Below are positions 42,326 through 54,024 of a stretch of 64,000 bases of DNA, in pieces. The translations under genes were made by a program, and so were the position numbers. The DNA is from Ypsolopha sequella. Taxonomy: Eukaryota > Arthropoda > Insecta > Lepidoptera > Ypsolophidae. The stretch lies in NCBI GenBank assembly GCA_934047225.1, contig OW203985.1, forward strand, positions 7,147,501 to 7,211,500, read 5' to 3'. How positions within the stretch are numbered: the stretch's first letter is position 1; every line of letters starts with the position of its first letter. The notes under the pieces are model-generated. The model did no database searches. It saw only the letters and a list, made by a program, of their open reading frames with translations, and was not told the origin of the DNA.

Positions 42326-42815
42326 TAGAGGACGGCCTACCCTAGCAACCTTTTTTATTACCCGTCCAGCACAATAAGTCCAATGGCAAAGTCCTTATTC
42401 GCTTTTGATAGAGGCGATTATATGTTGGCTCACTAGCCGCTTTTTCTTGGACGCGTAATACTAGTGATCTCGCAGCAAAACAACCAATTGGTGTGTTTTA
42501 GCTAATACTAAAATATTTTGTAGGGAAAAATGTATTGAAATTAAGTAGAATCCCTTCATATTCCTATTACCTCTGTTATGAAAAAAAAATCAAATTGATC
42601 TCTTAACCGCGTTCTTGAAACGAACGTTTGAAAACAAAAAAAAAGAGGGTGGAAAACATTTTTCTTTTGACAAAACTATATAAATTTTAAGACATTATTT
42701 ATAATTACAATCTAAAGATAAAAGATCAATAAATCAATTTTTTTTTTCAATACAAGGAGAGTCCGAATTTCTTCAAACGAATCCTCGAAAGTCTGGAGTT
42801 GTTCAAATTCAAGGC
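42326..42815 (+). mobile_element. TTAA MITE, 'GAGGATGGCATAC' family (copy 2)
   Basis: AGAGGACGGCCTACCCTAGC, GGCGATTATATGTTGGCTC, CTTGGACGCGTAATAC, AAACAACCAATTGG and GAGAGTCCGAATTTCTTC, in the same order as 54879-55387. Confidence 0.7.
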
Positions 42816-42817
42816 TC

Positions 42818-43230
42818 CTAAGGCGATATGTGAAAAAAATACGGGTGTTTTTTTTCTGTGTATTTCATGAAATACCCGGAAAATTATAATCAGTTTCTGG
42901 TATATGCATTTTGACTATATAATCTAGGGTTCTGAAATTGGAAAACATGTTTGGATAAATTTTCCTCGATAGAAATAATTGTTGAAATGAGGTCTTCCAA
43001 CACGCTCTTTCAGCTCGTTTGGCGATATACAGAACTCAAATATATTTTGTTAGGTGTGTTTTAACAATATCTAGAGATTTGATATTTGAAATTTTGCAAG
43101 CTATTTTAGTTTTTTTAATAAAATATAAAACCAACTTTTTTCCCTTTTGCCCTGAATCCGCCCCTCTCGCACTGCGCGATTTTTTGCTTGGAGTGACAGT
43201 GACAAAAATAAACACCGCATAGCATCTTAA
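42818..43230. mobile_element. TTAA MITE, GGCGATA family (copy 5)
   Basis: CTAAGGCGATATGTG at the left (first base of TTAA changed), CATAGCATCTTAA at the right; GCCCCTCTCGCACTGCGCG inside. It abuts the previous MITE. Confidence 0.7.
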
Positions 43231-43677
43231 AGAGAATGGCAAGGTTCCAAGAACACCGATCTATATCCATAGGATAGAGTAGGTATCAAACTACAATTTA
43301 TTGTTATTTTATATCATAAAAAATTTACTTTTGAGTGACTCTTAAAGTTGCAGATTTTGGTTGTGTATGGTTTTAATTAGCATAAAGTTTTAAGGGTTTC
43401 GTACCCATATGTTGTAGTTGTACGGAACCCTTCTTGTGCAAGTCCGACTCGCACTTAGCTGGTTTTTATTTTAGGGGCAACTTCTTGTTTCCTTTATCTA
43501 TGAAAGCGATTTATAAAATATTTGGTCCGGAGAAACCACTTGATAATCTCTTAAATAAAATTTCACAAAATATTCAATGTAGTACAGGCACGATTTTTTT
43601 ACTAATTCATTTCTTATTATTTACTATTTTATAATTAGTATACATGTTTAAAATAAAATCATGAAAATACAAATACG

Positions 43678-44173
43678 TTAAGGCGTATGACCAAGCTAAA
43701 TAAGCAACTCGATGTGTGTCGGTACAAATATCAACGGAAACGACATTGAAATAATGTTCATTTCAGCATGTCTTGAAAAGTGGCTGTTACGACAACCACT
43801 GCGTCTCTGGCTAGCGCAAAATAGGAGAAAATAATACTTTTCACATGGACGCCATGAACGGAAAAAAACATTTGAACTTAAATTTTTTAGATCTACATAT
43901 TTCCTATAATTTGGTGAAATAATAATTAAAATCGCTTTAGGCGTTTGGAAGGAGTAAGAGAATTCTTGTGTTAATCATGTGAAACTTTCGATGACTTTCG
44001 TTTTTTTTTTTGTCAAAACTCACAATAGAAAAACAGTTTATGAAACTTAAAATTTATTTTTGACTCTATAATGCCTATCATATATTTTTATGAAAGTTTT
44101 TGGACCACCCGTGTGGGAGGAGTAGGCCTTCAAAGACAGGTCCAAATTGCAGTTGGCGTATCCATTCGCCTTA
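43678..44173 (+). mobile_element. TTAA MITE, second GGCG-ended family (copy 1)
   Basis: TTAAGGCGTATGACCAAGC; ends in GGCGTATCCATTCGCCTTA. Shares ACTTTTCACATGGACG, AACAGCC-like ACGACAACCACTGCG and CGATGTGTGTCGGTACAAAT with 52497-52970 in reverse. Confidence 0.7.
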
Positions 44174-44814
44174 TTGTATGTATAACGTAAGAAAAGTATA
44201 CATGTTTACAAGGTACACACAAAGGACACAATCAAAGTCATAACGGAGACTCATTAGGCAATACATAACAATACAGCCCAGAAAGACGTCTGTCTATTGT
44301 TCAACATCTTGCGTACAAATAATTCTGTCAACAATTGAAACGGGATACTGCAATCCTATTGGCTCTTCCAATCTTACGTATAGCGCCACAAACTTATTTT
44401 TCCCGAAGACGAAGACTCTAATCGAATAAATATAGAAGCCATTTTGGTTTGGCCTACCGAAACATATAATTTTGGAGTGGCGAATTGTATCTGCTGGTTC
44501 AGTCAGATGTGTTGACACAAATCGGTCGCCTGTTATGAGGAGTCTGTAGGCTGTATTCGTCTATGCGGAGACTTGATAGTGATAATTTAGTAACCAAGCT
44601 TTATTAGCCCAATTTAGTATTTTTAGACTCCATACTAGCCAAACTCAGCATATATTATGTTATTTGTTTGCATGTTGTATTGGCATTTGCATATTTAGCG
44701 CCTTTTCACTAGTTATTGCATATTTTATCTAAAAAACTATTAATGATGCATATTTTTACGCTATTTTATTATATTTTGCCAGAAACAATAAGAGCCAACA
44801 TGGCACCAAAATTC
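44174..44814. other. No recognised gene
   Basis: The minus-strand frame at 44294-44518 has no motif I recognise; the rest is AT-rich. Confidence 0.4.
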
Positions 44815-45135
44815 AAATCCAATCCAATCCAATCCATCAGCCAATATCGGTCCACTGCTGGACATAGGCCTCTGTAAGGGCAAGCCACATTTTTCTATCT
44901 TCGGCCATCCTCATCCAGCCACTACTGGCAATCTTTTTTAGATCGTTAGTCCAGCGAGCTGGCGGGCGTCCTACACTGTGTCTGCCGGTTCGTGGTCTCC
45001 ACTCGAGAACCTTTTTCCCCCCATCGGTTGTCGGTTCTTCGGCTGATGTGGCCGGCCCACCGCCACTTTAGATTGCTTATTTTAGAGGCTATGTCGTCGA
45101 TTTTGGTTCTTTGACGAATAACCTCATTTCTGAAA
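44815..45135 (-). pseudogene. RTE-type LINE, C-terminal end with (GGATT)n tail
   Basis: The minus strand reads LKWRWAGHISRRTDNRWG, then after one extra G, VLEWRPRTGRHSVGRPPARW, TNDLKKIASSGWMRMAEDRK and EAYVQQWTDIG to a TGA at 44837-44839. This is the standard C-terminus of RTE/BovB-like reverse transcriptase ORFs. Just beyond the stop is the tail, four repeats of GGATT on that strand, as expected of RTE elements with short tandem tails. Strongly 5'-truncated and frameshifted. Confidence 0.85.
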
Positions 45136-46164
45136 ATTCGAATACTGCACAGTTACCTCCGATTTTTTCGTTTGGAGCCATCAAAGACAATCTTACCACC
45201 AAACATTTGTAACAGTCCCTGATCGTGTCTGTTTCTATTTTTAGTACTGTTTACAAATTATTTTCTGCAAAATGTAAAATATTTTGTAAACAGTACTTTT
45301 GTCCGATAATATTAATATAATATTTTCAAAAAATTAATGATTTTATGTCGTTTTTGAAATGAAATAACTAAAAATGTTGCATGTTTTGACACTTTTCATA
45401 TTCATATTTATGTGTGTATAGTTTGGCTGTAAAAGTTTTAAAGATTATTAATTATAGGTAACTTTTAATAATAATCAATATTATTGTGACAGTTTTCAGC
45501 GACCATAACGTGTTTGACTTGAGATAGTTAATAAACAAGGATGTTATGTGGAAGCCGGATTATTATGAAATACTTATTATACTATTGTTGGTCTTCAATA
45601 ATGATATGAATGTGTAAATATAGTAAACAATGTTTTACTTTACTTTCAATAAGTTGATAAACTAAAGTAGGTCTCATGACTACTCATGACACTCTACGTG
45701 GGGTTTTTAATAAAAGTTGTTCTGGGACGGGTACAATGACTGTTATGGTGGAACGGAATCGGGTCAGAGAATTGATTGTGATGACAGAGAAAAATAATAT
45801 TATTATTCAATAAAATCCCATCAAAAACATAAAATGTCCAAAAATGTCAAGTCTTGCAACGCAATCCTTCCACCGTATAAAGTTGTGAGATCTTATGTAA
45901 AGCCAAGTCTGTTATTTTAGTTTGTATGGAAGCACCTTTTCATTTTAGTAAGTATGGGAGCACCTATTGAACAAATGTATCATTAATTGTTTCCTAATTA
46001 GTTCCCTACCAACATTAAGTGACTGTATCAATATTAGTCATCTTTATTTCTATAATAAAATATAGTGATTTCGCAATCGCACAGCAACATATACAACATA
46101 TGTACCTAATACCAATTTATTTGCGATTAGAGAAGATATTTCTACGCATCAGCGCTTTATTTGT
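45136..46164. other. AT-rich, no recognised gene
   Basis: AATATTTTGTAAACAGTAC and GTACTGTTTACAAATTATT (45243-45295) form a small inverted repeat. Nothing else. Confidence 0.45.
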
Positions 46165-46560
46165 GTTATGCGATTGCCAAGTCCAATGGCAAGGACTTTA
46201 TTAGCTTTTGGTAGAGGCGATTATATGTTGGCTCATTGGCCTTAATAATCAAGCAGCGAAACAACAAATTGGAGCGTTTTTAGCTAATACTGAAATATTT
46301 TGTAAACAAAAAATATTGAATTCAAGTAGATTGACTTCATATTTCTATTATATATTTATGCAAAAAATATCAAGTCGATCCCTTATGCGGAAATTTGAAA
46401 ACAAAAAAGAAATAGGTTGGTAATATACTTTTCCTAGTATGTTGACTTAATAAAAGGTCAACAGATCATATAAAAATATATATTTTTTTATTTAAGGAGA
46501 GATCTTATTTTTTCAAAAGAACCCTTGAAAGTCTGGCGTTGTTCATGTTATTGAGTCTGG
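46165..46560 (+). repeat. Truncated copy of the 'GAGGATGGCATAC' MITE
   Basis: AAGTCCAATGGCAAGGACTT, GGCGATTATATGTTGGCTCA, AACAACAAATTGG and CTTGAAAGTCTGGCGTTGTT; the left end is missing. Confidence 0.65.
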
Positions 46561-46572
46561 TCGATCCTGAAA

Positions 46573-46855
46573 AATATCGACATACGGGATCGTTGCGGCC
46601 TAAAAGATGATGTCGTGACTAGAATAGAAAGAGCACTATTTCGGTATTTTGGACATCTAGAGAGAATCAATGAAAGTAGAGTGACGAAACAAATCTCTGG
46701 AAGGACGTATATGCTGACCAAATTGGCGACATATTGACGAAAAGCAATCTCAAAAGTATCCGGAACAGAAGAGCTTGTATGACTAAATTGATGGAAATCG
46801 TAGATTCAAAAGGAGGTGTGTCTGGATCGTAGCAGATGGAGATCCTGCGAGACAG
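46573..46855 (+). pseudogene. Non-LTR retrotransposon C-terminal fragment
   Basis: NIDIRDRCGLKDDVVTRIER, LFRYFGHLERINESRVTKQI (frame to a TGA at 46735-46737), then in another frame NRRACMTKLMEIVDSK and, shifted again, VCLDRSRWRS. The order KDDVV.RIE..LRWFGHLER..E.R is that of LINE C-termini widespread in Lepidoptera. Two frameshifts. Its last part is the same repeat as 20840-20945 and 26535-26660. Confidence 0.8.
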
Positions 46856-47394
46856 GTGACACATGTGTAAGTATATCTATTTATGTAAATCTAAGTCACC
46901 ATAAGTAACCATTTTCACAATCAAATACCTTAATATTAACAATTACAAGTAAAATATAATATTCCTGTATTGTAAAACAGTGAGCAATCACGTCTCGCAA
47001 GATCAAATGCAGAGAAAATAATAAAAACACATCAAGTTTGGTGTGGTCGGCATTATGCACGCAAAACATATCAAAAAGCCACTCAACCAAGAAATAAAAC
47101 CGGTTCCACTTATTTAAAACTTGTTCACCTACTGAATTAGAGCTAAATATGATTCTTCTACTACACAAGCAATTTTGGAATTTGTGGCCGTGCAGCAAAA
47201 GCAGTAGTTTTTAGAATAACCACGCTAACGGTGCGTCTCGCTTTTTTAATCTTGACACGTCAAGCGGTCCAAATCGACAGGCTCTACATGAGATCTGATA
47301 ACTTTTTAAATTATTATGGGTCTTGGCAACCTACTTTACATGAAACGTTTTTGTGGGATTTCATTTCCTTTTGTTAGGAAATATTACAAACAGA
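46856..47394. other. No recognised gene
   Basis: The minus-strand frame at 46896-47198 has no identifiable domain; nothing else seen. Confidence 0.4.
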
Positions 47395-47645
47395 CCTGAA
47401 CTCCCCTTGGTAGGAGGGTGAAAATTACAGAATTTTTAATTTTTCCTTTATTTGTATGCAAATACTTGCCTGCATACCAAATTTGGCCTATTAGGAATTT
47501 TGGAAATTTGGAAGTTTGGAATAGAAACTTATTCTTATAATACAGAACCGGACCCGCTTTTATAAGGGATTGGAGGGTGAATGATACAGATTTCTAATTT
47601 TTGTTTGTTTTTGTGTACAAATACTAGCCTGCATACCAAATATGA
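47395..47645. repeat. Diverged tandem duplication
   Basis: GGAGGGTGAAAATTACAGAAT and GCCTGCATACCAAATTTGG near 47413-47487 recur as GGAGGGTGAATGATACAGATT and GCCTGCATACCAAATATG near 47572-47645, about 160 bp apart. Confidence 0.65.
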
Positions 47646-47900
47646 TAAATGAAACTTAGCGTGTTTCATAATTCTGCTGACAGATTTATACAAAAATATG
47701 TAAGAGCCACTCAATTTTGAAGTTACCGTGAAATTTCCATCTCAAAGTGTTTAGGACGGCATAAAATGGAGAGCCCTCTGAGTTTTGATCAGGGATGAGA
47801 GATGAGAGCAATTAGATGAAATAGGTCACCCGGTTCATATTCCGTCAAGTTGTTGTTTTGAGCAATAATTGCCAAGCAACGAGTTGCCCGTGTAAGAATA

Positions 47901-47940
47901 CATAAATTAAGTATAATACGAGTATAATGCATTCAGACGT
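47901..47940 (+). promoter_or_regulatory. Possible core promoter of the exon at 48119
   Basis: TATAAT motifs at 47912 and 47923 and an initiator-like ATTCAGAC at about 47931-47938, about 185 bases before the ATG. Spacing from the first TATA-like box (about 23) is slightly short. Speculative. Confidence 0.3.
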
Positions 47941-48118
47941 GAGTTGTGTGGAAGATAACAGTTGCGCATCAATACGAAACAACTCGATACAGGTGAAACT
48001 AGCGTTGTGATTTTATTTTCACAAAGTGTTTGCAAGTGCTAGTGTAGTTACTGTTTATTTATTAATAGAGAATAAAATGTGCACTTAATAAGTGATTTTT
48101 AATGTGTGTTAAGAAACA

Positions 48119-48138
48119 ATGGACCATGACGGGAAAAC
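48119..48138 (+). CDS. Putative first coding exon of an unidentified gene
   Basis: AAACAATGGACC is a good insect start context. The ATG opens MDHDGK and two bases of the next codon, then a canonical donor AC|GTAAGT at 48139. Upstream (47935-48118) the sequence is free of recognised repeats and has no in-frame competing long ORF, consistent with a 5' UTR. The seven residues are too few to name a family. No downstream exon was recognised before 57490; the gene may continue beyond the window, with the BEL element in an intron. Confidence 0.4.
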
Positions 48139-48954
48139 GTAAGTATTTTAATGTTACAGTTTGATTAGATTATTTAAAATTAAATATGGAACGCTCTCTT
48201 AAAAGAGACCATGATGTTTTTTTATTAAAAAAATAATTAAAAGACTGCCAACAAATTTTTACTAAGCGGGAAAATGTTGTAAAGAAGTTTGTGAGTTTTT
48301 TACTTTTTCGGAAAATATTATACAGATAATCTAGGACTGTATACTTGGTACCGCCAACGAAGTGTTTGATTTTGTTATCAGATAACAGCTCTTAGATGAC
48401 ATTAAGCCGACACGTCATGACTCGGTTAATTAGGAAAATTAGGCATCTGTTTATTTTCTTAACGTTTTTTCACTTTGCTTTTACGTACGAGTATATATTT
48501 ATAATTATTGTATTCAGTGAATTTTATTTAATTCCTTTACACATTTTTTGGTGAAGTACTTATGTAGGTATATTATTATTTTATAAAATTCGAAAGAACC
48601 CAATTATTATTGTATTTCCCACTATTAATTTATTGTGTTTTTTTATTCAGTAGCAAAGAGGTTTTTAAAAAAGGAACCTAAGTATATTGCATACATTTAT
48701 TTCCATTCATTATTATGTTTAAAATATAACTGACCAGATAATATTTAATAAAACAGAACAAAATCATTATTCCAAGTTGCAAAAATGTCAGGGGCATAGA
48801 GGTTGTTAAGTTAGTAATCAGATAGTCTATAGTATGCTATTTGTAATTAATGTTAGGTAAAACAGCCTTGGCCAAAAGTATATATGTATATATACATATT
48901 ATATATATATATATTTTTTTGTTTGTACTCGTCTATGGACAAGTCCACACCACA
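48139..48954. other. AT-rich, no recognised feature
   Basis: If the exon at 48119 is real, this is its first intron. A (TA)n-rich tract lies at 48878-48915. Confidence 0.45.
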
Positions 48955-49330
48955 CACTTACGAGTACTTCAAAGCAAGGCTTAGGGATTTTTTGAGACGT
49001 GTACCACCGAATCTGGAGATTGTAGTGGTCAGTTTAGGAGATTCACAATGTTTCCCTGGATTTATCTCTTGTAATTTATCTCATAATATTAATGTCGGAC
49101 ATAAAACAATTTTTATGAAATCAATATACTTTTTTGGGTCCATCCAACCTTCGCAAACGTACATGTTCCCAAACTTGTCAGCCACCCAGATCATGATGTT
49201 GCCTTAACCTTGCTTGATAGTAGGTACCACGCACTCCGGTAGAAACTGTTCCCTATCGGTGGCTCGTATACGAAACACCAGGGGTTCCAAAGACCAGATA
49301 CAATAAAAAGTGGAGAGTCATAAGAATAAA
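48955..49330 (-). pseudogene. Tc1/mariner-type transposase fragment
   Basis: The minus strand reads PLVFRIRATDREQFLPECVV, PTIKQG, a TAA stop, GNIMIWVADKFGNMYVCEGW and MDPKKYIDFIK. This matches the pattern around the second catalytic Asp region of Tc1 transposases (..C..PTVKHGGGSIMIWG....G.L....G.MD...Y..IL). The usual WGCF is changed, an internal stop is present and the following QDNDPKHT block is barely recognisable. Decayed relic; neighbouring sequence up to about 49640 may be its N-terminal part. Confidence 0.6.
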
Positions 49331-50522
49331 ATGCCAATTAGAGTTAATGGAATCAATTAATTAATTAATTTTAGACACTGTATTAAGATACACCTTGAAA
49401 TTTTATTCGTCAGACCAGGCCATATTTAACGAAACGTGTTCGGTATATGTTGATGTCTCATTTAAGCCATGTTCTTGAATTTTTTCTCACCTTGTCTTAT
49501 ATCTTTAACATTCGTTTTTCTGAGACTCCTTGTTCGAGCATGGATTGGAGGTTGACGTTGCTCGCGTCCATCAGACTGAGATACTCTCAACTGCTCTCTT
49601 TATAAAGTGATAAAGAAGTCCCTATCTTCTAGATTGGAGACACCCTATCTGAAACTGTGGGTCTAGTTGGGTTCTTCTTGGTACTATGGGAGTTAGACAT
49701 GGGCTGACTCTCCACTCAATGACTCTAGGAAGGTGTCTCGTATCATGTCTGGTTAAGACTCGTTTGTCTGTCTTGTATTATTATCAGCCGCTCGTCTCAG
49801 TTAGATGATGCGACGTCATCTCCTGCTCTCAACTGGATTTTGGAGTGAATGACCAACACCGTCTATATGTATATTGTACATTTACTGTAGGTGTTGGAGC
49901 GACTCATTCATAAAAACAAAAGAAGGAAGTGCTACAGCTAATTTAAAAGTATTTTTGTGGCAAATTCTTTTGGCCTTGAAGGCTTTTTTTGAGGGGTTTT
50001 TATTTTATACACAATCCAACGTCAATGATCCAGTCTGGCCTATGCTGAATTTTACTTTTCACAATGTTACCCGTGGTGTCTATTGTTTGGGAACAAAGAA
50101 AGCTTACTTTCGCCAAACATGCCCTTGCGTTTGGACAGTTTAGAATATTAAATCAGAATATTGTAAACAAATAAGTTTCGTGTAATAAGATAGTTAAAAA
50201 GTTGAACTACGTACATTATAATGTACAAATACGACCAGTGACATTTTAAAAGATATAATTCATTAGCTTAATAATAATCAATTAATTGCAAACTTAGACA
50301 AAACAAAAACAATTACTTTTTATCAACGTGTGAATAAAACGCCAAATCTCAATAAAAATTATAATGATTAACAAATCAACCAAGTAACTCTAATAAAAAT
50401 TTTCGGATTGTTAGTCGATAATCAATCACTTCACAAGGAAGGCTCAAGCTGCATCAGTTTGCGAAGAACTAGGAAACTAGGGACAAGTCAAGTCTTGTAT
50501 GTTAGCAAGGACGTAGATTTAA
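49331..50522. other. No recognised gene; possible transposon remainder
   Basis: 49440-49850 may be degenerate N-terminal sequence of the Tc1-like relic. The frame at 49874-50143 has no known motif. Confidence 0.35.
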
Positions 50523-50545
50523 TAGATAGATAGATAGATAGATAA
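50523..50545. repeat. (GATA)5 microsatellite
   Basis: Five GATA units, followed by AAAACG. Probably the tail of a retroposed element lying to its right on the minus strand. Confidence 0.8.
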
Positions 50546-50804
50546 AACGTATATTTACTATTACACAAAATTCACAAGTTTTATATAAATATGAACATGA
50601 AAAGACAGGTACAAAATGTGTCCATATCACAACAGCTATTGCTTCCGACTTCCAACTCAATAACAGCACTCTCACAATATTATGTTATAGTTGCACAAAA
50701 TACTATTTTTTGTTAAACTTCGTCACTAGTGACATATTTTTTTTCGGGTTTAATGTGCTAACTAAATTGTTCAAATGCAAAAGCATGTTCAACGTAGCCG
50801 ATCC

Positions 50805-51160
50805 TTAATAGTAGTTTATGCTACAAGGGCGAAAAGGAATAAACGTAACCGAGTAATTTATTGCTCTTACGCCCGTGTATCATACTACGTTTTTCAATGC
50901 ATAGTGTGAGGAAATAAAACAAATATAATCTTGTGAACTTTAAATTATGATTGGCTCAAAAGGACTGTATCCAGAGCCGTTAAACAGTGGAAAAAAAGTA
51001 TAACATTTATGGTACACAGGTAAGGCTGCAGGTTAGCCAACCATTGTAAATAATTAAAAAAAAAAATAATAATAATAAAGCCCTAGGGCAAAATAATCTA
51101 CTTTCTGTTCGGTTTTGATGCATAAAAAGTGGGCCTTTACGAGCACTTGCCTTGAAAAAT
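50805..51160 (+). repeat. 'TATCCAGAGCCGTTAAACAG' repeat (copy 3)
   Basis: Same blocks as 41720-42115 but lacking the TTAAAACACGAGCG insert present there. Confidence 0.75.
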
Positions 51161-52019
51161 TTGTTTGAATCATTACTCCTTAGTGATTAGGGGCAAAACA
51201 ACGAAGTCAATCATTTTATACAAACCGAATTAGAACAGACACTGCCGTAAAAATAAACAAGGTAACAAGGAAGTAACCATATATAATATTTACGTGTTGG
51301 ATGACAAACCAATGACTGGTTGAAGAGTGTGAACATTTTTGTGGACTTTGCATGTTGATTTCTAAGACTTATTGTTTTAGCGATAATGGGAATCAAAAAA
51401 AGTCAAAAGTCAAAGCATCTGTTCTTTCTACCGCCAATATTACGATTCCAAAAAAATATTTCGAGGAATAGCTTTATTTTTATGAAGAGTACCTTCTAGA
51501 GGACGAAACAGTAGCATGTGCTGCTCCACTGTTCTACAACCGAAGACTAAAAAGGCAGGCATAGCAACGAGCTCCACCTTCCCTTCAGTTCTTATAACAG
51601 CATGCTGAAGCCATTCGCTGACTCGCCCTCGCTACGAATTTAGACGTTAGAATAGCTTTCTTAAACTGCTTTTAGAAAACACATTTAAAAAAAGCGTACA
51701 TGTATTATTTATAGTTTTAAGCATTAGATAATAATAAAATATATATATATATATAAAATACATTATATTATCTTTTATTAAATGAAAAAGCGATATCTTC
51801 CATTTCACTTTCAGTGGCCTTACCATTCCATACGATTTTTTTTTATTTCTTACACGCATATACTAAAGTCTGGCAAGGATCCGACTATTAAACCTAACTT
51901 GATGGCATCACTTCCTGTAAATATTTAAAAAATCGGTATAACAACACGAAAAAATTCATAATTGAAATTACATACGAGTACCTTAAGTGATCTGTGTATT
52001 TCAAAAAGCAGACAAAAAT
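51161..52019. other. No recognised gene
   Basis: AT-rich with an (AT)n tract at about 51738-51757; chance frames only. Confidence 0.45.
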
Positions 52020-52250
52020 AGATCATGGAAATTGCTATTGTTTTTTCTGTAATTGGCCAGTTATGGTCTATAATTGACATTTGTTTCATATATTTCGGTC
52101 TACCAGTTTCGGAGACAAGGGGAGGACATACATAATTTTGTGGTTTCTTTAAAGATTTCTCGAAACTAGTGCCAGTAAAAGTATATATTTTTACAATAAC
52201 TTTTTAAAATCTACAATTTAATTTTCCATTTCATCTGCCCAAATTTTATT
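52020..52250 (-). repeat. Fragment of the 'CTTTAGCACCGTT' repeat companion
   Basis: TGTAATTGGCCAGTTATGG, CGGTCTACCAGTTTCGGAGA and AAAGATTTCTCGAAACTAGT. Confidence 0.6.
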
Positions 52251-52496
52251 CTCTTTGATAGAAGTGACTTTTGTCGTAATGTTCATTATCAACTACCTCA
52301 AACAACGATATATATTGTTGACCTCGAAACGTATGATAAATCCATTTTAATTTGCCATTTTCTAAAGAAAAAGCAAATTTTCTCATTCACTTGAGTAATG
52401 TAGTCGCAGATCTTCCTCCTTGCCCCTCGACCTTTCCTACAGATATACATAAATAAGAAAGCAGCAGGTTGTGTCGGAGATACAACCGTTTATTAT

Positions 52497-52970
52497 TTAA
52501 GGCGCTTAATATCGCCAAATGGGTACTTTCTAAAGCCTACTCCTCTTTTATGGCCAAACCAAAAATATTGAAAAAATGTATTATGGATTATCAACTCTAG
52601 GAAAACATATGCAACATTTTTCTATTTCGTACCACCAAAACTTCTATATGAAAAATTATATTAACTGGATGGTGTTTTTTGGCTTGAATTCCCTACTGCT
52701 GCTAAGCAGTTTGGTCGATTTAATTCATTTATGCTTTGATAAATAGATAAACTTGATAGCTATAAACATAACATAGTATTATTCAATCGAACAATCACGT
52801 CCATGTGAAAAGTATTATTTTCTCGTATTTCGCCCTATCAAGGACGCAGCGAGCGTCGTAACAGCCACCACGCATTTTGCGCTGATCTGAACGTTATTTT
52901 AATGTGGTTTCCGTCGATATTCGTACAGACAAACATCGAGTAGCTAATTTGGCGAAGGTAATCGCCTTAA
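52497..52970 (-). mobile_element. TTAA MITE, second GGCG-ended family (copy 2)
   Basis: TTAAGGCGCTTAATATCGCC at the left and GGTAATCGCCTTAA at the right; inverse of 43678-44173. Confidence 0.75.
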
Positions 52971-53537
52971 GCGAATACTTCTTACCATGTGGTACCTTTT
53001 GCCATCATGTTCAGCTTTGGGAAAGCATTGTTGTTTTCTTGATATTTACCGTTTTGGACCAGTAAATTTTGAAATAAGCTTATTTCCATCTAGGTCCGTT
53101 GCACCTTATACGATGATACGACACACTTCTTATTTCACTATTATAGATCTTGCTTGCTTGAAACAATATTAAATGTACAATTTTTATTAATTATTATTCG
53201 TTACTGCATGTTGAGGCATTAGATGTCAATCACAGAGAAAAGCATAAAGAATTATGTAAATTTCCTGATAGCAGCTAGTCGTTTCAATTTTTTTATTACT
53301 TTGATCAAATAAACATTAATTTACCATGATGAACAAATAATGAACGATTAAAAAATGTAGTAGTTTATGATAAGAAATTAATTAATCCTTCGTCAAAAAT
53401 AAAAGGTTATCCTAAACTTTTTTTCACAGATGTCAAAATGTTTGTCTGTCAAAATACTCTTATTTTCAAGAACTAAATACGAAAATGCCTTGATTTACGG
53501 AATTAATTCCCGACGTCGATCACGGAAGTGACGTACA
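52971..53537. other. No recognised gene
   Basis: The short frame at 52987-53172 has no motif. Confidence 0.4.
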
Positions 53538-53700
53538 AGTTCAGGAGCCGTATTTTTGAATCGTTCTTTTTCAATTCACGTGTGAAAATATATACTTGTC
53601 TCATCTTGCAAATGACAAGTTCTGATGTGCTGCGTGAGATGGGTATATACTTTCGCACGTGAATTGAAAACGAACGATTCAAAAATACGCCTCCTGAACT
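53538..53700. repeat. Foldback, ~67-bp arms
   Basis: AGTTCAGGAGCCGTATTTTT at the left mirrors AAAAATACGCCTCCTGAACT at the right; TTTTCAATTCACGTGTGAAA mirrors TTTCGCACGTGAATTGAAAA. The minus-strand open frame is a consequence of the arms. Confidence 0.85.
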
Positions 53701-53771
53701 GTGACCCATGGCACCATACGAGACACGAACAAAGAAGCATTCACTTCAAAATTAAAAACCTACCAATATTT

Positions 53772-54024
53772 TATACAACGTGTAACAGAAAGGTGTAACC
53801 ATATTTGAAGAGCTTATTCAGTCAATGGTTTAGAACAACTTTTAGTATGGAACAAAACCTGTATCTCGAAAAAAAAAATACATTTTCATATATAAATGCA
53901 ATGCCGCTCGGCTGAAATGTATGGAACGGCAGATTTTTTTTGAGATTTCAGGGTTTGCTCCATAGTAAAAGTTGTTGGATAAGCTCTTCAAATATGGTTA
54001 CACCTTTCTGTTACACGTTGTATA
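53772..54024. repeat. Foldback MITE with 46-bp perfect ends
   Basis: TATACAACGTGTAACAGAAA at the left is exactly mirrored at the right (TTTCTGTTACACGTTGTATA). The perfect part is 53772-53817 against 53979-54024. The arms diverge toward the centre. The TA at both edges would suit a Tc1/mariner-type element. Confidence 0.9.

Noticed and set aside
49874..50143. 89-codon frame as a gene
   Set aside because: No motif, no splice context and AT-rich surroundings.
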